Part shown: piece after piece, positions 23,728 to 36,921 of the stretch
How the letters are laid out: each line of letters begins with the position of its first letter
Position numbering within the stretch: the first letter of the stretch is position 1
Assembly: GCF_030295975.1 (NCBI RefSeq)
Contig: NZ_AP027364.1
Span: 1-64,000 of the forward strand
Direction: 5' to 3'
Origin: Thalassotalea atypica
GTDB taxonomy: Bacteria > Pseudomonadota > Gammaproteobacteria > Enterobacterales > Alteromonadaceae
Length of the DNA stretch: 64,000 nt
The notes under the pieces: generated by a model
What the model saw: the letters and a program-made list of their open reading frames with translations, nothing else
What the model was told of the DNA's origin: nothing
Databases searched by the model: none
Made by a program: the position numbers and the translations under genes

Positions 23728-24288
23728 ATGTCTAACGCCGATAAACCTCTGTTTTCACAACACGAACATGCTTTAGAGCAAGCCTATGGTGTTTGTCCTG
23801 ATTGCGGCTCCGAGCTTGCTATAAAGAATGGTAAAGCAGGTGCGTTTCTAGGTTGTCAAAGTTACCCAACTTGTCAATACACACGTCCAGTGGTAGAGCA
23901 TGAGCAAGTTGATGACAAAATATTACTCGGCAGCGAGTGCCCTGAGTGTGGTCATGAACTTGCAGTCAAGCAAGGTCGATATGGCATGTTTATTGGTTGT
24001 AGTAATTTTCCTGATTGCCACCATATTGAAGATACTAATCCAAAAGAAGATAGTGGCGTTGCGTGCCCAGAATGTAAAAATGGAGAGTTATTCGAAAAAA
24101 CTAATCGCTACGGCAAAACATTTTACTCATGTGATCGATATCCTAAATGTAAGTATGTTATAAATTACGCACCTGTTGACCAGCCCTGTCCTGTATGTCA
24201 TTGGCCGATTTTAGTGGAAAGAAAAATGGCCAGTGGATTAGTGTTGATGTGCCCGCAAAAGAAATGTAACCACAAACAAAAACGGTAA
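23728..24288 (+). CDS. Topoisomerase-I-type zinc-ribbon protein (YrdD-like)
   Basis: The 186 residues are built of four successive zinc ribbons of the kind found at the C-terminus of bacterial topoisomerase I, each with a CPxC pair and a second Cys pair: CPDCGSEL...GCQSYPTC, CPECGHEL...GCSNFPDC, CPECKNGEL...SCDRYPKC and CPVCHWPI...CPQKKC. E. coli YrdD at the same locus is similar. It probably binds single-stranded nucleic acid; the cellular role is unknown. It has its own start about 100 bases after smg. Confidence 0.88.
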   Translation: MSNADKPLFSQHEHALEQAYGVCPDCGSELAIKNGKAGAFLGCQSYPTCQYTRPVVEHEQVDDKILLGSECPECGHELAVKQGRYGMFIGCSNFPDCHHIEDTNPKEDSGVACPECKNGELFEKTNRYGKTFYSCDRYPKCKYVINYAPVDQPCPVCHWPILVERKMASGLVLMCPQKKCNHKQKR

Positions 24289-24370
24289 CAACAAACTAAC
24301 TTATAATTAATATCGAAAACTCCGTTAAGTTTTAACCATTAGCTAGTTTCTCTCCGCCAAAAAACAAGGT

Positions 24371-24376
24371 TATAAT
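24371..24376 (+). promoter_or_regulatory. -10 element of the purEK promoter
   Basis: A perfect TATAAT lies 61 bases before the purE ATG and is followed by a GC-rich stretch. The -35 region (around 24348, TTCTCC) is weak. No PurR-type operator was recognised near it. Confidence 0.45.
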
Positions 24377-24437
24377 ACGCGCCTCTTAACACTTCAAACG
24401 AAGTGATATTAACTTCTTAGATAAAAGGCGTTTAGTC

Positions 24438-24920
24438 ATGACAGTAGGTATTATCATGGGTTCTAAGTCGGATTGGCCGACAATGAAACATGCTACAGAT
24501 ATGTTAGATCTTCTTAATGTTCCCTATGAAACAAAAGTTGTATCGGCGCACAGAACCCCTCATTTACTTGCAGAATATGCAGAAAATGCAAAATCTCGAG
24601 GTATTAAGGTAATCGTTGCTGGTGCGGGTGGTGCGGCTCATTTACCAGGCATGGCGGCTGCATTTACAAGTCTTCCAGTACTTGGCGTTCCTGTTCAGTC
24701 TAAAGCCTTAAGCGGACAAGACTCTTTATTGTCGATTGTTCAAATGCCAAAAGGTATTGCTGTTGGCACATTGGCAATTGGTACCGCGGGAGCTGCTAAT
24801 GCGGGGCTACTTGCGGCACAGATCATTGGTACTCATGATGAAACTGTGATGGCTGCAATCGAAAAATTCAGAGCCGAGCAAACTAAGAATATCTTAGATA
24901 ATCCAGATCCGTCGGTATAG
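24438..24920 (+). CDS. purE: N5-carboxyaminoimidazole ribonucleotide mutase PurE
   Basis: PurE converts N5-CAIR to CAIR in purine synthesis. The 160 residues show the class I motifs [11 protein letters not shown] and VSAHRTP with the catalytic His, [11 protein letters not shown] and [22 protein letters not shown]. It is followed after ten bases by purK, the enzyme that makes its substrate. Confidence 0.97.
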   Translation: MTVGIIMGSKSDWPTMKHATDMLDLLNVPYETKVVSAHRTPHLLAEYAENAKSRGIKVIVAGAGGAAHLPGMAAAFTSLPVLGVPVQSKALSGQDSLLSIVQMPKGIAVGTLAIGTAGAANAGLLAAQIIGTHDETVMAAIEKFRAEQTKNILDNPDPSV

Positions 24921-24930
24921 GCGAAAGAAG

Positions 24931-26070
24931 ATGAAGGTTTTAGTTTTAGGCGCTGGTCAACTTGCTAGAATGATGGCATTAGCAAGCAAACCACTCAATA
25001 TTGATGTTCGAGCTTATGATGTAGGCAGCGGCTTAGTCGTAGATCCGTTATCAACAAGCACGACGTTTGGTGACTTAGCTGATGGTATTGCTTACGCTGA
25101 TGCAATCACTGCTGAATTTGAGCATATTAATCATGATGTGTTGGATGTGTGTGAAGCATCTGGAAAACTTTATCCTAGTAGCCAAGCCATTAAAGTCGGT
25201 GGTGATCGGAGACTGGAAAAAGCACTACTTGAGCAATCGGGTGTGGCTAATGCGAACCACAAAATTGTCAATAATAAAACTGACTTTGATGATGCGATTT
25301 CAACGCTAACATTACCGTTAATACTAAAAAGTGCGTTAGCAGGCTACGATGGTAAGGGCCAATGGCGCATGACGGATATTGCACAAGCGGAAGATATTTG
25401 GTCAGATATTCAATCATTTATCGAAGGTGATGTGAGCGGTCAACAAGCAATTATTGCTGAGCAAATGGTACCCTTTGATCGAGAAGTCTCAATGGTAGGT
25501 GTTCGCAGCAAAAATGGTGAGACATTTGCCTATCCGTTAACGGAAAATCATCACAGTAAAGGTGTGTTAAGTGTTTCATTAGCGGTAAATGAGCATCAAG
25601 GATTGCAAGCTCAAGCGTCTGAGGCGTTTGATCAAATCGCTAATGCCTTAGATTACGTTGGCGTACTTGCGATCGAATTTTTCCAAGTGGGAAGTTCATT
25701 GCTAGTTAACGAAATTGCGCCACGAGTTCATAACTCGGGTCACTGGACGCAACAAGGTGCTGATACCTGTCAGTTTGAAAATCATGTGCGAGCGGTTTGT
25801 CAAAAGCCGCTAGGCTCTACAACACTAGTCAGGCCAACAGCAATGATCAATGTCTTAGGTGTCGACACGGTGCCCGAAAATATACTGTCAATTCCTAGTG
25901 TATCAATGCATTGGTATGGTAAAACTCAGCGACCAGGGCGAAAAATGGGCCATATCAATGTATCTGGTCAAGATAAAACAGAATTGTTGCATCGGTTGGC
26001 GTTGTTGGCCGATATTTTACCAACAAAAGACTTTCCTGATGTTGCGGATTATATCAACAACTTAAGCTAA
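24931..26070 (+). CDS. purK: N5-carboxyaminoimidazole ribonucleotide synthase PurK
   Basis: PurK uses ATP and bicarbonate to carboxylate AIR to N5-CAIR. It is an ATP-grasp enzyme of 379 residues (E. coli 355): the N-terminal VLGAGQLARMMALA nucleotide fold, the ATP-grasp KSALAGYDGKGQW loop and FDREVSMVGVR, and the metal-binding EIAPRVHNSGHWTQ. A ribosome site (GAAAGAAG) lies before the ATG. It ends the purEK operon at a hairpin. Confidence 0.96.
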   Translation: MKVLVLGAGQLARMMALASKPLNIDVRAYDVGSGLVVDPLSTSTTFGDLADGIAYADAITAEFEHINHDVLDVCEASGKLYPSSQAIKVGGDRRLEKALLEQSGVANANHKIVNNKTDFDDAISTLTLPLILKSALAGYDGKGQWRMTDIAQAEDIWSDIQSFIEGDVSGQQAIIAEQMVPFDREVSMVGVRSKNGETFAYPLTENHHSKGVLSVSLAVNEHQGLQAQASEAFDQIANALDYVGVLAIEFFQVGSSLLVNEIAPRVHNSGHWTQQGADTCQFENHVRAVCQKPLGSTTLVRPTAMINVLGVDTVPENILSIPSVSMHWYGKTQRPGRKMGHINVSGQDKTELLHRLALLADILPTKDFPDVADYINNLS

Positions 26071-26096
26071 TGTGGCTTGTTGAATAAATTAGATGG

Positions 26097-26124
26097 AAAT
26101 GGCTACTATTGAGGTAGCCATTTT
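26097..26124 (+). terminator. Hairpin terminator after purK
   Basis: AAATGGCTAC (26097-26106) pairs perfectly with GTAGCCATTT (26114-26123) around TATTGAG. Only four T follow, so it is of moderate strength. It overlaps the most upstream possible tsaC start at 26093, which argues that tsaC really begins further down. Confidence 0.65.
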
Positions 26125-26146
26125 AGTGTTTGAAAATAATAAAGTT

Positions 26147-27615
<1,469 letters not shown>

Positions 27616-27630
27616 ACAGTGAAATAAATC

Positions 27631-27990
27631 AACCAAGGAGACCTTCAACGTTTCGGTCTAAACCAAAAATAGCTGGTAGTCATTAAGGCAGCATACAAGC
27701 ATGAAATAGCCTTTAGACAATAGGCTTTCCTTATACTCATTTTATTACCTATATCCTGGTTAATTTCTTCGAGTATTATAGGATTTGCTATTCTAATATC
27801 CGCGTTGCTTCTTATTCTCATTATTGAATTGCTCAACAGTGGTGTAGAAGCAGCAATTGATCGTATTGGGTTTGAGCATCATGAGCTTAGTGGCCGAGCG
27901 AAAGATCTTGGCTCAGCTGCGGTTCTTGTTTCTATCTTATATTTTCTCATAGTTTGGGATTATAAACTGGTGGTGTATTTCAACGGATAG
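27631..27990 (+). pseudogene. dgkA: Broken diacylglycerol kinase (dgkA remnant)
   Basis: One reading frame (codons starting at 27631, 27634 and so on) translates to an almost full-length DgkA: IKAAYKHEIAFRQ, then AFLILILLPISWL, IELLNSGVEAAIDRIG and HHELSGRAKDLGSAAVL. It is interrupted by two in-frame TAG codons, at 27670-27672 and 27721-27723; the second stands where E. coli DgkA has the Glu of AFRQE. No start codon opens the frame after the TAA at 27625. The ATG at 27805 would give only the last 61 residues, two of the three membrane helices. DgkA recycles diacylglycerol in the inner membrane. The intact 3' half suggests recent decay; a sequencing error is possible but would have to occur twice. 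Confidence 0.8.
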
Positions 27991-28061
27991 CATGTTGAAA
28001 CTAAACTGTAACTGAAGTAAGGAAATACAATACCGCCAACACTTCCAGTAAAATCAAATAT

Positions 28062-28087
28062 ATCTGCATCCATATATTGATGCAGAT
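28062..28087. promoter_or_regulatory. 9-bp palindrome upstream of ompW
   Basis: ATCTGCATC (28062-28070) and GATGCAGAT (28079-28087) form a perfect inverted repeat around CATATATT. There is no T tract, so a terminator is unlikely. It overlaps FNR-like site 1 and may be an operator. Confidence 0.45.
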
Positions 28088-28090
28088 CAT
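28077..28090. promoter_or_regulatory. FNR-like site 1 upstream of ompW
   Basis: TTGATGCAGATCAT matches nine of the ten defined bases of the FNR consensus TTGAT-N4-ATCAA. E. coli ompW is known to be activated by FNR under low oxygen, which supports the reading. It lies 117 bases before the ompW start. Confidence 0.55.
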
Positions 28091-28136
28091 GTTTAATTCC
28101 GTAAAAAAGATATGGTTAATAGTTAACTGATAGTAC

Positions 28137-28150
28137 TTGAGGTAAATCAA
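28137..28150. promoter_or_regulatory. FNR-like site 2 upstream of ompW
   Basis: TTGAGGTAAATCAA matches nine of ten FNR consensus bases and extends to the palindrome CTTGA-N6-TCAAG. It lies 57 bases before the ompW start, close to where a -35 element would be. Confidence 0.5.
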
Positions 28151-28206
28151 GTTTTACGAAGCCTTACGTGGATAAAATACCCATAAATTATCTAGGGGAT
28201 TAAACC

Positions 28207-28908
28207 ATGACAAAAAAAATATTAACTTTAGCACTTCTCTCTTCTCTTTCCGTAGCTGCTTTTTCGCAAGGTTATCAAGCTGGAGACATTGTAGTACGCG
28301 GCGGTGCGACGTTAATTGATCCAGACAGCGACAAAACAGGTGTCTATGTTGAAGCGCTTGGTGGCGATACACCGCTGACTGTGTCAGTTGATGACAACAC
28401 ACAGTTAGGCCTTAACTTTGTCTATTTTATTGACAATAATTGGGCGGTAGAGTTATTAGCGGCAACGCCTTACACCCATGATGTTAAAATTCAGGATCCA
28501 CAAGGTATTTCTGAGGGTGTCTTTGGCGTTAATGTTGATGGATTAACTTTAGCTGAAGTAACTCATTTACCACCAACGCTGAGCGCTATTTACTATTTCG
28601 ACAGTGCTTCAAAGTTTAAACCATACGTCGGTTTAGGTATTAACTACACTATATTCTTTGAAGAGGAATTTAAGTCTGCTCCAAAAAGCCTAGGTTTTAA
28701 TAGTTTAGATGCTGATACTTCTTTTGGTTTGTCGCCGCAAGTAGGTTTCGATTATGAAATTGACAACAGCTGGCACGTTAACGCATCTGTACGTTATATT
28801 GATATCGATACAGATGTAAGCTTCAAAATCGGTGATGACATTAAAGGCTCGGCAGAAATTGATGTTGACCCTATGGTTTATTCCATCATGCTTGGTTATA
28901 AGTTTTAA
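28207..28908 (+). CDS. ompW: Outer membrane protein OmpW
   Basis: OmpW is an eight-stranded outer membrane beta-barrel with a hydrophobic channel, linked to uptake or leakage of small hydrophobic compounds and to stress and low-oxygen responses. The 233 residues start with a signal peptide (KKILTLALLSSLSVAAFSQ), then GDIVVRGGATLIDP, the NNWAVELLAATPYTHDV strand, PPTLSAIYYF and a C-terminal Phe (SIMLGYKF), the barrel assembly signal. A ribosome site AGGGGAT precedes the ATG. Two FNR-like sites lie upstream and a terminator downstream, so it stands alone. Confidence 0.93.
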   Translation: MTKKILTLALLSSLSVAAFSQGYQAGDIVVRGGATLIDPDSDKTGVYVEALGGDTPLTVSVDDNTQLGLNFVYFIDNNWAVELLAATPYTHDVKIQDPQGISEGVFGVNVDGLTLAEVTHLPPTLSAIYYFDSASKFKPYVGLGINYTIFFEEEFKSAPKSLGFNSLDADTSFGLSPQVGFDYEIDNSWHVNASVRYIDIDTDVSFKIGDDIKGSAEIDVDPMVYSIMLGYKF

Positions 28909-28937
28909 TTTATAACGAAAAAGTCTCTCTATACGAT

Positions 28938-28967
28938 AAAAGCAGTCTTTCATGGCTGCTTTTTTTA
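28938..28967 (+). terminator. Terminator after ompW
   Basis: AAAAGCAG (28938-28945) pairs with CTGCTTTT (28956-28963) around a 10-base loop, followed by further T. Confidence 0.8.
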
Positions 28968-29025
28968 TTTCCTTCTTATAACCTTTGGGCTAGGCTAGGC
29001 GAAACTAACCTAACCGCTAACACAC

Positions 29026-29850
29026 ATGGATCAATATCGCGTTTTTGGCAATCCGATTGCTCAATCTAAATCTCCATTTATTCACCAACAATTTGCTTTG
29101 TCCACTAAGCAAGTGCTTAATTATCGAGCCCAACTTGCACAAGACGATACCTTTTTAGCAGAAGTAGAAAGTTTAATAAAAAATAATGGCAAAGGGGCGA
29201 ATGTTACGGCACCTTTTAAAGAGTTAGCCTATCAATTGTGCGATCATCTCTCCGAACGGGCGCAAATGGCTGGTGCAGTAAATACCTTACTTTTTAATAC
29301 GGATGGCATATATGGTGACACCACTGACGGACTGGGGTTAGTGAGTGACTTAAAGCGACATGCCGTAGGGATCTCGGAAAAACGTGTATTACTATTGGGT
29401 GCTGGTGGGGCTGCCAAAGGTGTTGTGCAAGCTTTGCTGGATGAAAAGCCGAGCAAATTGGTTATCGCTAACAGAACGCTAAGCAAGGCGGAGACTATAG
29501 TCTCTCAATACAATATCGATAACTTTTCGGCCTGTACCTTCGAACAAGCGAATGAGCAAATATTTGATATCATTATTAATGCAACATCAGCGGGTCTTTC
29601 TCAGCAAGCGTTGCCCATAGCAGAACATATTATTTCAAAGGCTGGCGCATGCTATGACATGGTATACGGTAAAACGCCGACGCCATTCTTGCAAACAGCA
29701 AAGCAGTTGAACGTTAATCATGTCATAGATGGATTAGGCATGTTAGTAGGGCAGGCTGCTGAAAGCTTTATGTTGTGGCGAAATGTTATGCCAGATGTTG
29801 AACCTGTATTAAAATTATTAAGGGCTGAAATTAACGGGAATCAATCATGA
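29026..29850 (+). CDS. aroE: Shikimate dehydrogenase (NADP+)
   Basis: AroE reduces 3-dehydroshikimate to shikimate in aromatic amino acid synthesis. The 274 residues (E. coli 272) show the substrate site GNPIAQSKSPFIH, the catalytic Lys in GANVTAPFKELA, the Asp in DTTDGLGL and the NADP loop LLGAGGAAKGV. Its stop overlaps the next gene (ATGA). The aroE/DUF1488/gamma-CA arrangement matches aroE-yrdB-yrdA of E. coli, except that the last gene here faces the others. Confidence 0.97.
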   Translation: MDQYRVFGNPIAQSKSPFIHQQFALSTKQVLNYRAQLAQDDTFLAEVESLIKNNGKGANVTAPFKELAYQLCDHLSERAQMAGAVNTLLFNTDGIYGDTTDGLGLVSDLKRHAVGISEKRVLLLGAGGAAKGVVQALLDEKPSKLVIANRTLSKAETIVSQYNIDNFSACTFEQANEQIFDIIINATSAGLSQQALPIAEHIISKAGACYDMVYGKTPTPFLQTAKQLNVNHVIDGLGMLVGQAAESFMLWRNVMPDVEPVLKLLRAEINGNQS

Positions 29851-30080
29851 ACCAGTCAATTTTATTCAATGATGACTTAGTATTTGATAAAAGTGCGGAT
29901 GCTTGGAGCATGACCGCACTAGTGGCAGGGCAATCAGTTAAAGTCTATTTTCATTCATACGGGCTGAAACAACTCGACAAAATAGATACCTGTACTAAGT
30001 ACGATTTAGAAGAAGTTGTCGAGCTCTGGTTGGAAAAACACGAACCAGAGCAAAATGAGATCCATATAGAAATGAAGTAG
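29847..30080 (+). CDS. DUF1488 family protein (YrdB-like)
   Basis: A 77-residue protein of the DUF1488 family, to which E. coli YrdB beside aroE belongs. No function is established. The protein is acidic at its C-terminus and has the family stretch VKVYFHSYGLKQL. It is translationally coupled to aroE by a four-base overlap and ends one base before the stop of the convergent neighbour. Confidence 0.85.
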   Translation: MNQSILFNDDLVFDKSADAWSMTALVAGQSVKVYFHSYGLKQLDKIDTCTKYDLEEVVELWLEKHEPEQNEIHIEMK

Positions 30081-30081
30081 G

Positions 30082-30624
30082 TTAACTATCCATTATTAAA
30101 TAGTCATTCTTCAAATTAACGTAGTTGTTGGCAGAGTAACTTAGAAAAGATAACTCACTCTCAGTTAACGCTCTTATTTTTTTTGCTGGATTTCCTACAT
30201 ATAAATAGCCACTTTCTAGCGTCTTATTGGGCGGTACTAAAGTACCTGCACCAATAAAGACATCATCTTGAACCACGACGCCATCCATGATGATTGCGCC
30301 CATACCAACCAAAATACGATCGCCGAGTGAACACCCGTGAAGCATACATTTATGCCCAACAGTTACATCTTCCCCAATTATAAGTGCATAACCATCAGGG
30401 TTTATCTTACTTTTGTGGGTAACATGAAGCACGGTACCGTCTTGAATGTTTGTACGTTTGCCAATCGTAATACTGTTAACATCTCCTCTAGCGGCAACTA
30501 GGGGCCAAATACTCACATCATCCCCAACAGTAATATCACCTACGATAACTGAAGACGTATCTATATAGACATCTTTACCTATTTTGGGATAAATGCCTTT
30601 GTACGGACGAGTGGTAAGTTTCAT
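30082..30624 (-). CDS. Gamma-carbonic-anhydrase-like hexapeptide protein (YrdA family)
   Basis: This is a left-handed beta-helix protein of the gamma-class carbonic anhydrase family, a trimer with a metal bound by His between subunits. Hexapeptide repeats run through most of the 180 residues (GDITVGDDVSIWPLVAARGD), and the ligand His residues occur in HVTH and in GHKCMLHGC. E. coli YrdA (184 residues) is the counterpart; whether it hydrates CO2 is not settled. I start at ATG 30624; the frame opens with a TTG at 30663. It converges on the DUF1488 gene. Confidence 0.9.
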   Translation of the reverse strand: MKLTTRPYKGIYPKIGKDVYIDTSSVIVGDITVGDDVSIWPLVAARGDVNSITIGKRTNIQDGTVLHVTHKSKINPDGYALIIGEDVTVGHKCMLHGCSLGDRILVGMGAIIMDGVVVQDDVFIGAGTLVPPNKTLESGYLYVGNPAKKIRALTESELSFLSYSANNYVNLKNDYLIMDS

Positions 30625-30860
30625 ATATAAGCCTATAAAAAGAATTAATAAGATTTCCAACAAAATATTAACTTTGTTTTTATATATTTGCCAATATAAC
30701 AGAAGTTATATAACAATATCGTGACTACGGCTTTAGCAGCTACAACATAGATGCCCAATCGTATTTAGAGATTAAAACAGCACTATCAGCTCAATAAATA
30801 TAAGGTTTGTATGAAAATGAAACACTTAGAACAAAAAGGCAAATTAATTTAAAATAAAGC
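30625..30860. other. AT-rich spacer without a recognised gene
   Basis: Between the YrdA-like gene and the first rRNA promoter I see no gene with coding support. A 24-codon open stretch between stops (about 30714-30797) is short enough to be chance. The region holds the upstream promoter region of the YrdA-like gene and AT-rich DNA suited to an UP element. Confidence 0.5.
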
Positions 30861-30888
30861 TTGATCCTTTCCTAAAAATCCCTAAAAT
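30861..30888 (+). promoter_or_regulatory. rRNA promoter P1
   Basis: TTGATC (30861-30866) and TAAAAT (30883-30888) are 16 bases apart, with AT-rich sequence upstream. The discriminator GCGCTCC is GC-rich, the feature that makes rRNA promoters sensitive to ppGpp. Confidence 0.65.
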
Positions 30889-31007
30889 GCGCTCCACTTC
30901 TTCGGGACAAGCCCAAGAGGTTGTTTTGAACAGTTTAGTTAAACAATAGTTTGGTTAAGCTCGAAGATAACTTAGAAAAACAAGTTAAATTATTTTTCAA
31001 AAAGTTG

Positions 31008-31035
31008 TTGACATCAAAACTGAGTTGCGTAGAAT
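31008..31035 (+). promoter_or_regulatory. rRNA promoter P2
   Basis: A perfect TTGACA (31008-31013) and TAGAAT (31030-31035) are separated by 16 bases, with an A/T-rich UP-like stretch before them and a GCGC discriminator after. Both rRNA promoters are followed by a similar CTTCGGGACA leader, suggesting duplication. Confidence 0.8.
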
Positions 31036-31124
31036 GCGCATCTCGCTTCGGGACAGGCTACTAGCCAGCTCCAAGCAAACAGTGATAAGCGAATGCGACT
31101 TACACTGACTACTTAATCAAGTAG

Positions 31125-31136
31125 TGTTCTTTAACA
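31125..31136 (+). promoter_or_regulatory. boxA antitermination site before 16S
   Basis: TGTTCTTTAACA matches the rRNA boxA, where NusB/NusE assemble to prevent Rho-dependent termination. Confidence 0.75.
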
Positions 31137-31322
31137 ATTAGTTATCATGCAATTTGTGTGAGCACTCACATTAGTGTTGATTTTACATAGTCCTTCGGGA
31201 CAAAAAAAACAGCTTAATGATGAAGTTCACGCAAAACTACTTATGACCTTCGGGTTATAAGAACATATGTTTTAAATGTACAGAATTCATTGAGCCGCAT
31301 CTTATGATGCACAAACGATTTT

Positions 31323-32864
<1,542 letters not shown>

Positions 32865-32969
32865 TCTTGAAGTAAAACGCCTGATGGAAGCCTTCGGGTT
32901 TCATGAGTGTTCACACAAATTGCACTGATAACAAATTAGAAGAAGAAAAGTAAAACCCTAGCATAATAA

Positions 32970-33045
32970 GGGGCTATAGCTCAGCTGGGAGAGCGCCTGC
33001 CTTGCACGCAGGAGGTCAGCAGTTCGATCCTGCTTAGCTCCACCA
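32970..33045 (+). tRNA. tRNA-Ala (anticodon TGC)
   Basis: A full cloverleaf of 76 bases with encoded CCA. The acceptor stem GGGGCTA/TAGCTCC has the G3-U70 wobble pair that identifies alanine tRNAs. The anticodon TGC is at 33003-33005. It lies in the 16S-23S spacer ahead of tRNA-Ile, the reverse of the usual E. coli order. Confidence 0.97.
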
Positions 33046-33074
33046 CTTATTGTGTAGTACTTAGGTACTTATGC

Positions 33075-33151
<77 letters not shown>

Positions 33152-33540
33152 ATCTTCTTCACAAAGAATTAAATGACCAAATTTAAGCTATCTTTTTTAA
33201 GATGATTTAAATTTGGTTTTTTAAACCACGAATTAGCCGAATGCGCGCTAGTTTGAAGCTCTTTAACAATCTGGAAAGCTGATATAAATACCCGGTGTTT
33301 ATATGGTGTTGAACGTGTCGCGCGTTTCAATACATCAACATATAGATACCAACAGCGAGTGAGATAACCTTATCGTTTATCGAACAAGCTGATTAACTTC
33401 TCCTCCTCGGAGAATGTTAATAAAAAATCTAAATCAAGTAACTCATCTACATCGAAAGATGTGAGAGTACGTGAAAATGTCAGGCTGTACGATTAGTTCG
33501 GATTAGTCTCCGAACATTCTAAGACTACTTAGGGTTGTAT
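33152..33540 (+). other. 16S-23S spacer 3' part with boxA and 23S processing stem
   Basis: No gene here. A second boxA, GCTCTTTAACA, is at 33258-33268. The last bases, GTTGTAT (33534-33540), together with the start of 23S pair over 14 bp with 36413-36426, the expected RNase III processing stem. Confidence 0.75.
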
Positions 33541-36421
<2,881 letters not shown>

Positions 36422-36581
36422 ACAACACCCAAGTGGTTTTGTGTGTCTGACATGAATAAAAGTCACGTACTCGTGTTACTGATTAGATTTAGATAAGTAT
36501 TTACATCGCTCACTGACATCCATGTCATTGCGGTATTAGTGCATTCGTGCACGTCATCAGCTTTCAAGATTGTAGTTTTTT

Positions 36582-36700
36582 TGCTTGACGACAATAGCGT
36601 TGTAGAACCACCTGATCCCATGCCGAACTCAGAAGTGAAATGCAATAGCGCCGATGGTAGTGTGGGAGTTCCCATGTGAGAGTAGGACATTGTCAAGCTT
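36582..36700 (+). rRNA. rrf: 5S ribosomal RNA
   Basis: About 119 bases. The ends TGCTTGAC and GTCAAGC pair, and the conserved core CCATGCCGAACTCAGAAGTG and GCGCCGATGGTAGTGTGG is present. Confidence 0.95.
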
Positions 36701-36707
36701 CTATTTA

Positions 36708-36733
36708 AAGCCTAGCAGTACCATGCTAGGCTT
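36708..36733 (+). other. Perfect 10-bp hairpin between 5S and tRNA-Tyr
   Basis: AAGCCTAGCA (36708-36717) and TGCTAGGCTT (36724-36733) pair perfectly around GTACCA. There is no T tract after it and a tRNA follows in the same transcript, so a processing signal is more likely than a terminator. Confidence 0.6.
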
Positions 36734-36742
36734 ACCCTATTT

Positions 36743-36827
36743 GGAGGGGTTCCCGAGTGGCCAAAGGGATCAGACTGTAAATCTGACGGCTCCGCCTTCG
36801 GTGGTTCGAATCCACCTCCCTCCACCA
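36743..36827 (+). tRNA. tRNA-Tyr (anticodon GTA)
   Basis: An 85-base class II tRNA with the long variable arm, encoded CCA and anticodon GTA in GACTGTAAATC. It lies 42 bases after 5S with only a hairpin between them and the operon terminator behind it, so it is made as part of the rRNA transcript. Confidence 0.96.
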
Positions 36828-36835
36828 TATAAAAT

Positions 36836-36863
36836 AAACCGTCCTATTCAGGACGGTTTTTTT
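36836..36863 (+). terminator. Terminator of the rRNA operon
   Basis: AAACCGTCC (36836-36844) and GGACGGTTT (36851-36859) form a perfect 9-bp stem with loop TATTCA, followed by four more T. Confidence 0.92.
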
Positions 36864-36921
36864 ATATCTTTAGAAAGGTAATAGATAAGACAAAATTATC
36901 TACGGCGTTATCTCTTTTATC

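Noticed and set aside
27631-27990. Programmed readthrough or pyrrolysine use at the two TAG codons of dgkA
   Set aside because: There is no start codon for the frame and no stimulatory structure or pyrrolysine gene was seen; simple decay explains it.
30714-30797. A 24-codon open stretch between stops (DYGFSSYNIDAQSYLEIK) upstream of the rRNA promoters that reads like a protein C-terminus
   Set aside because: It is too short to distinguish from chance, with no start codon or neighbouring homologous sequence.
36654-36881. An open frame running from 5S rRNA through tRNA-Tyr into the terminator
   Set aside because: It overlaps two RNA genes and the operon terminator.
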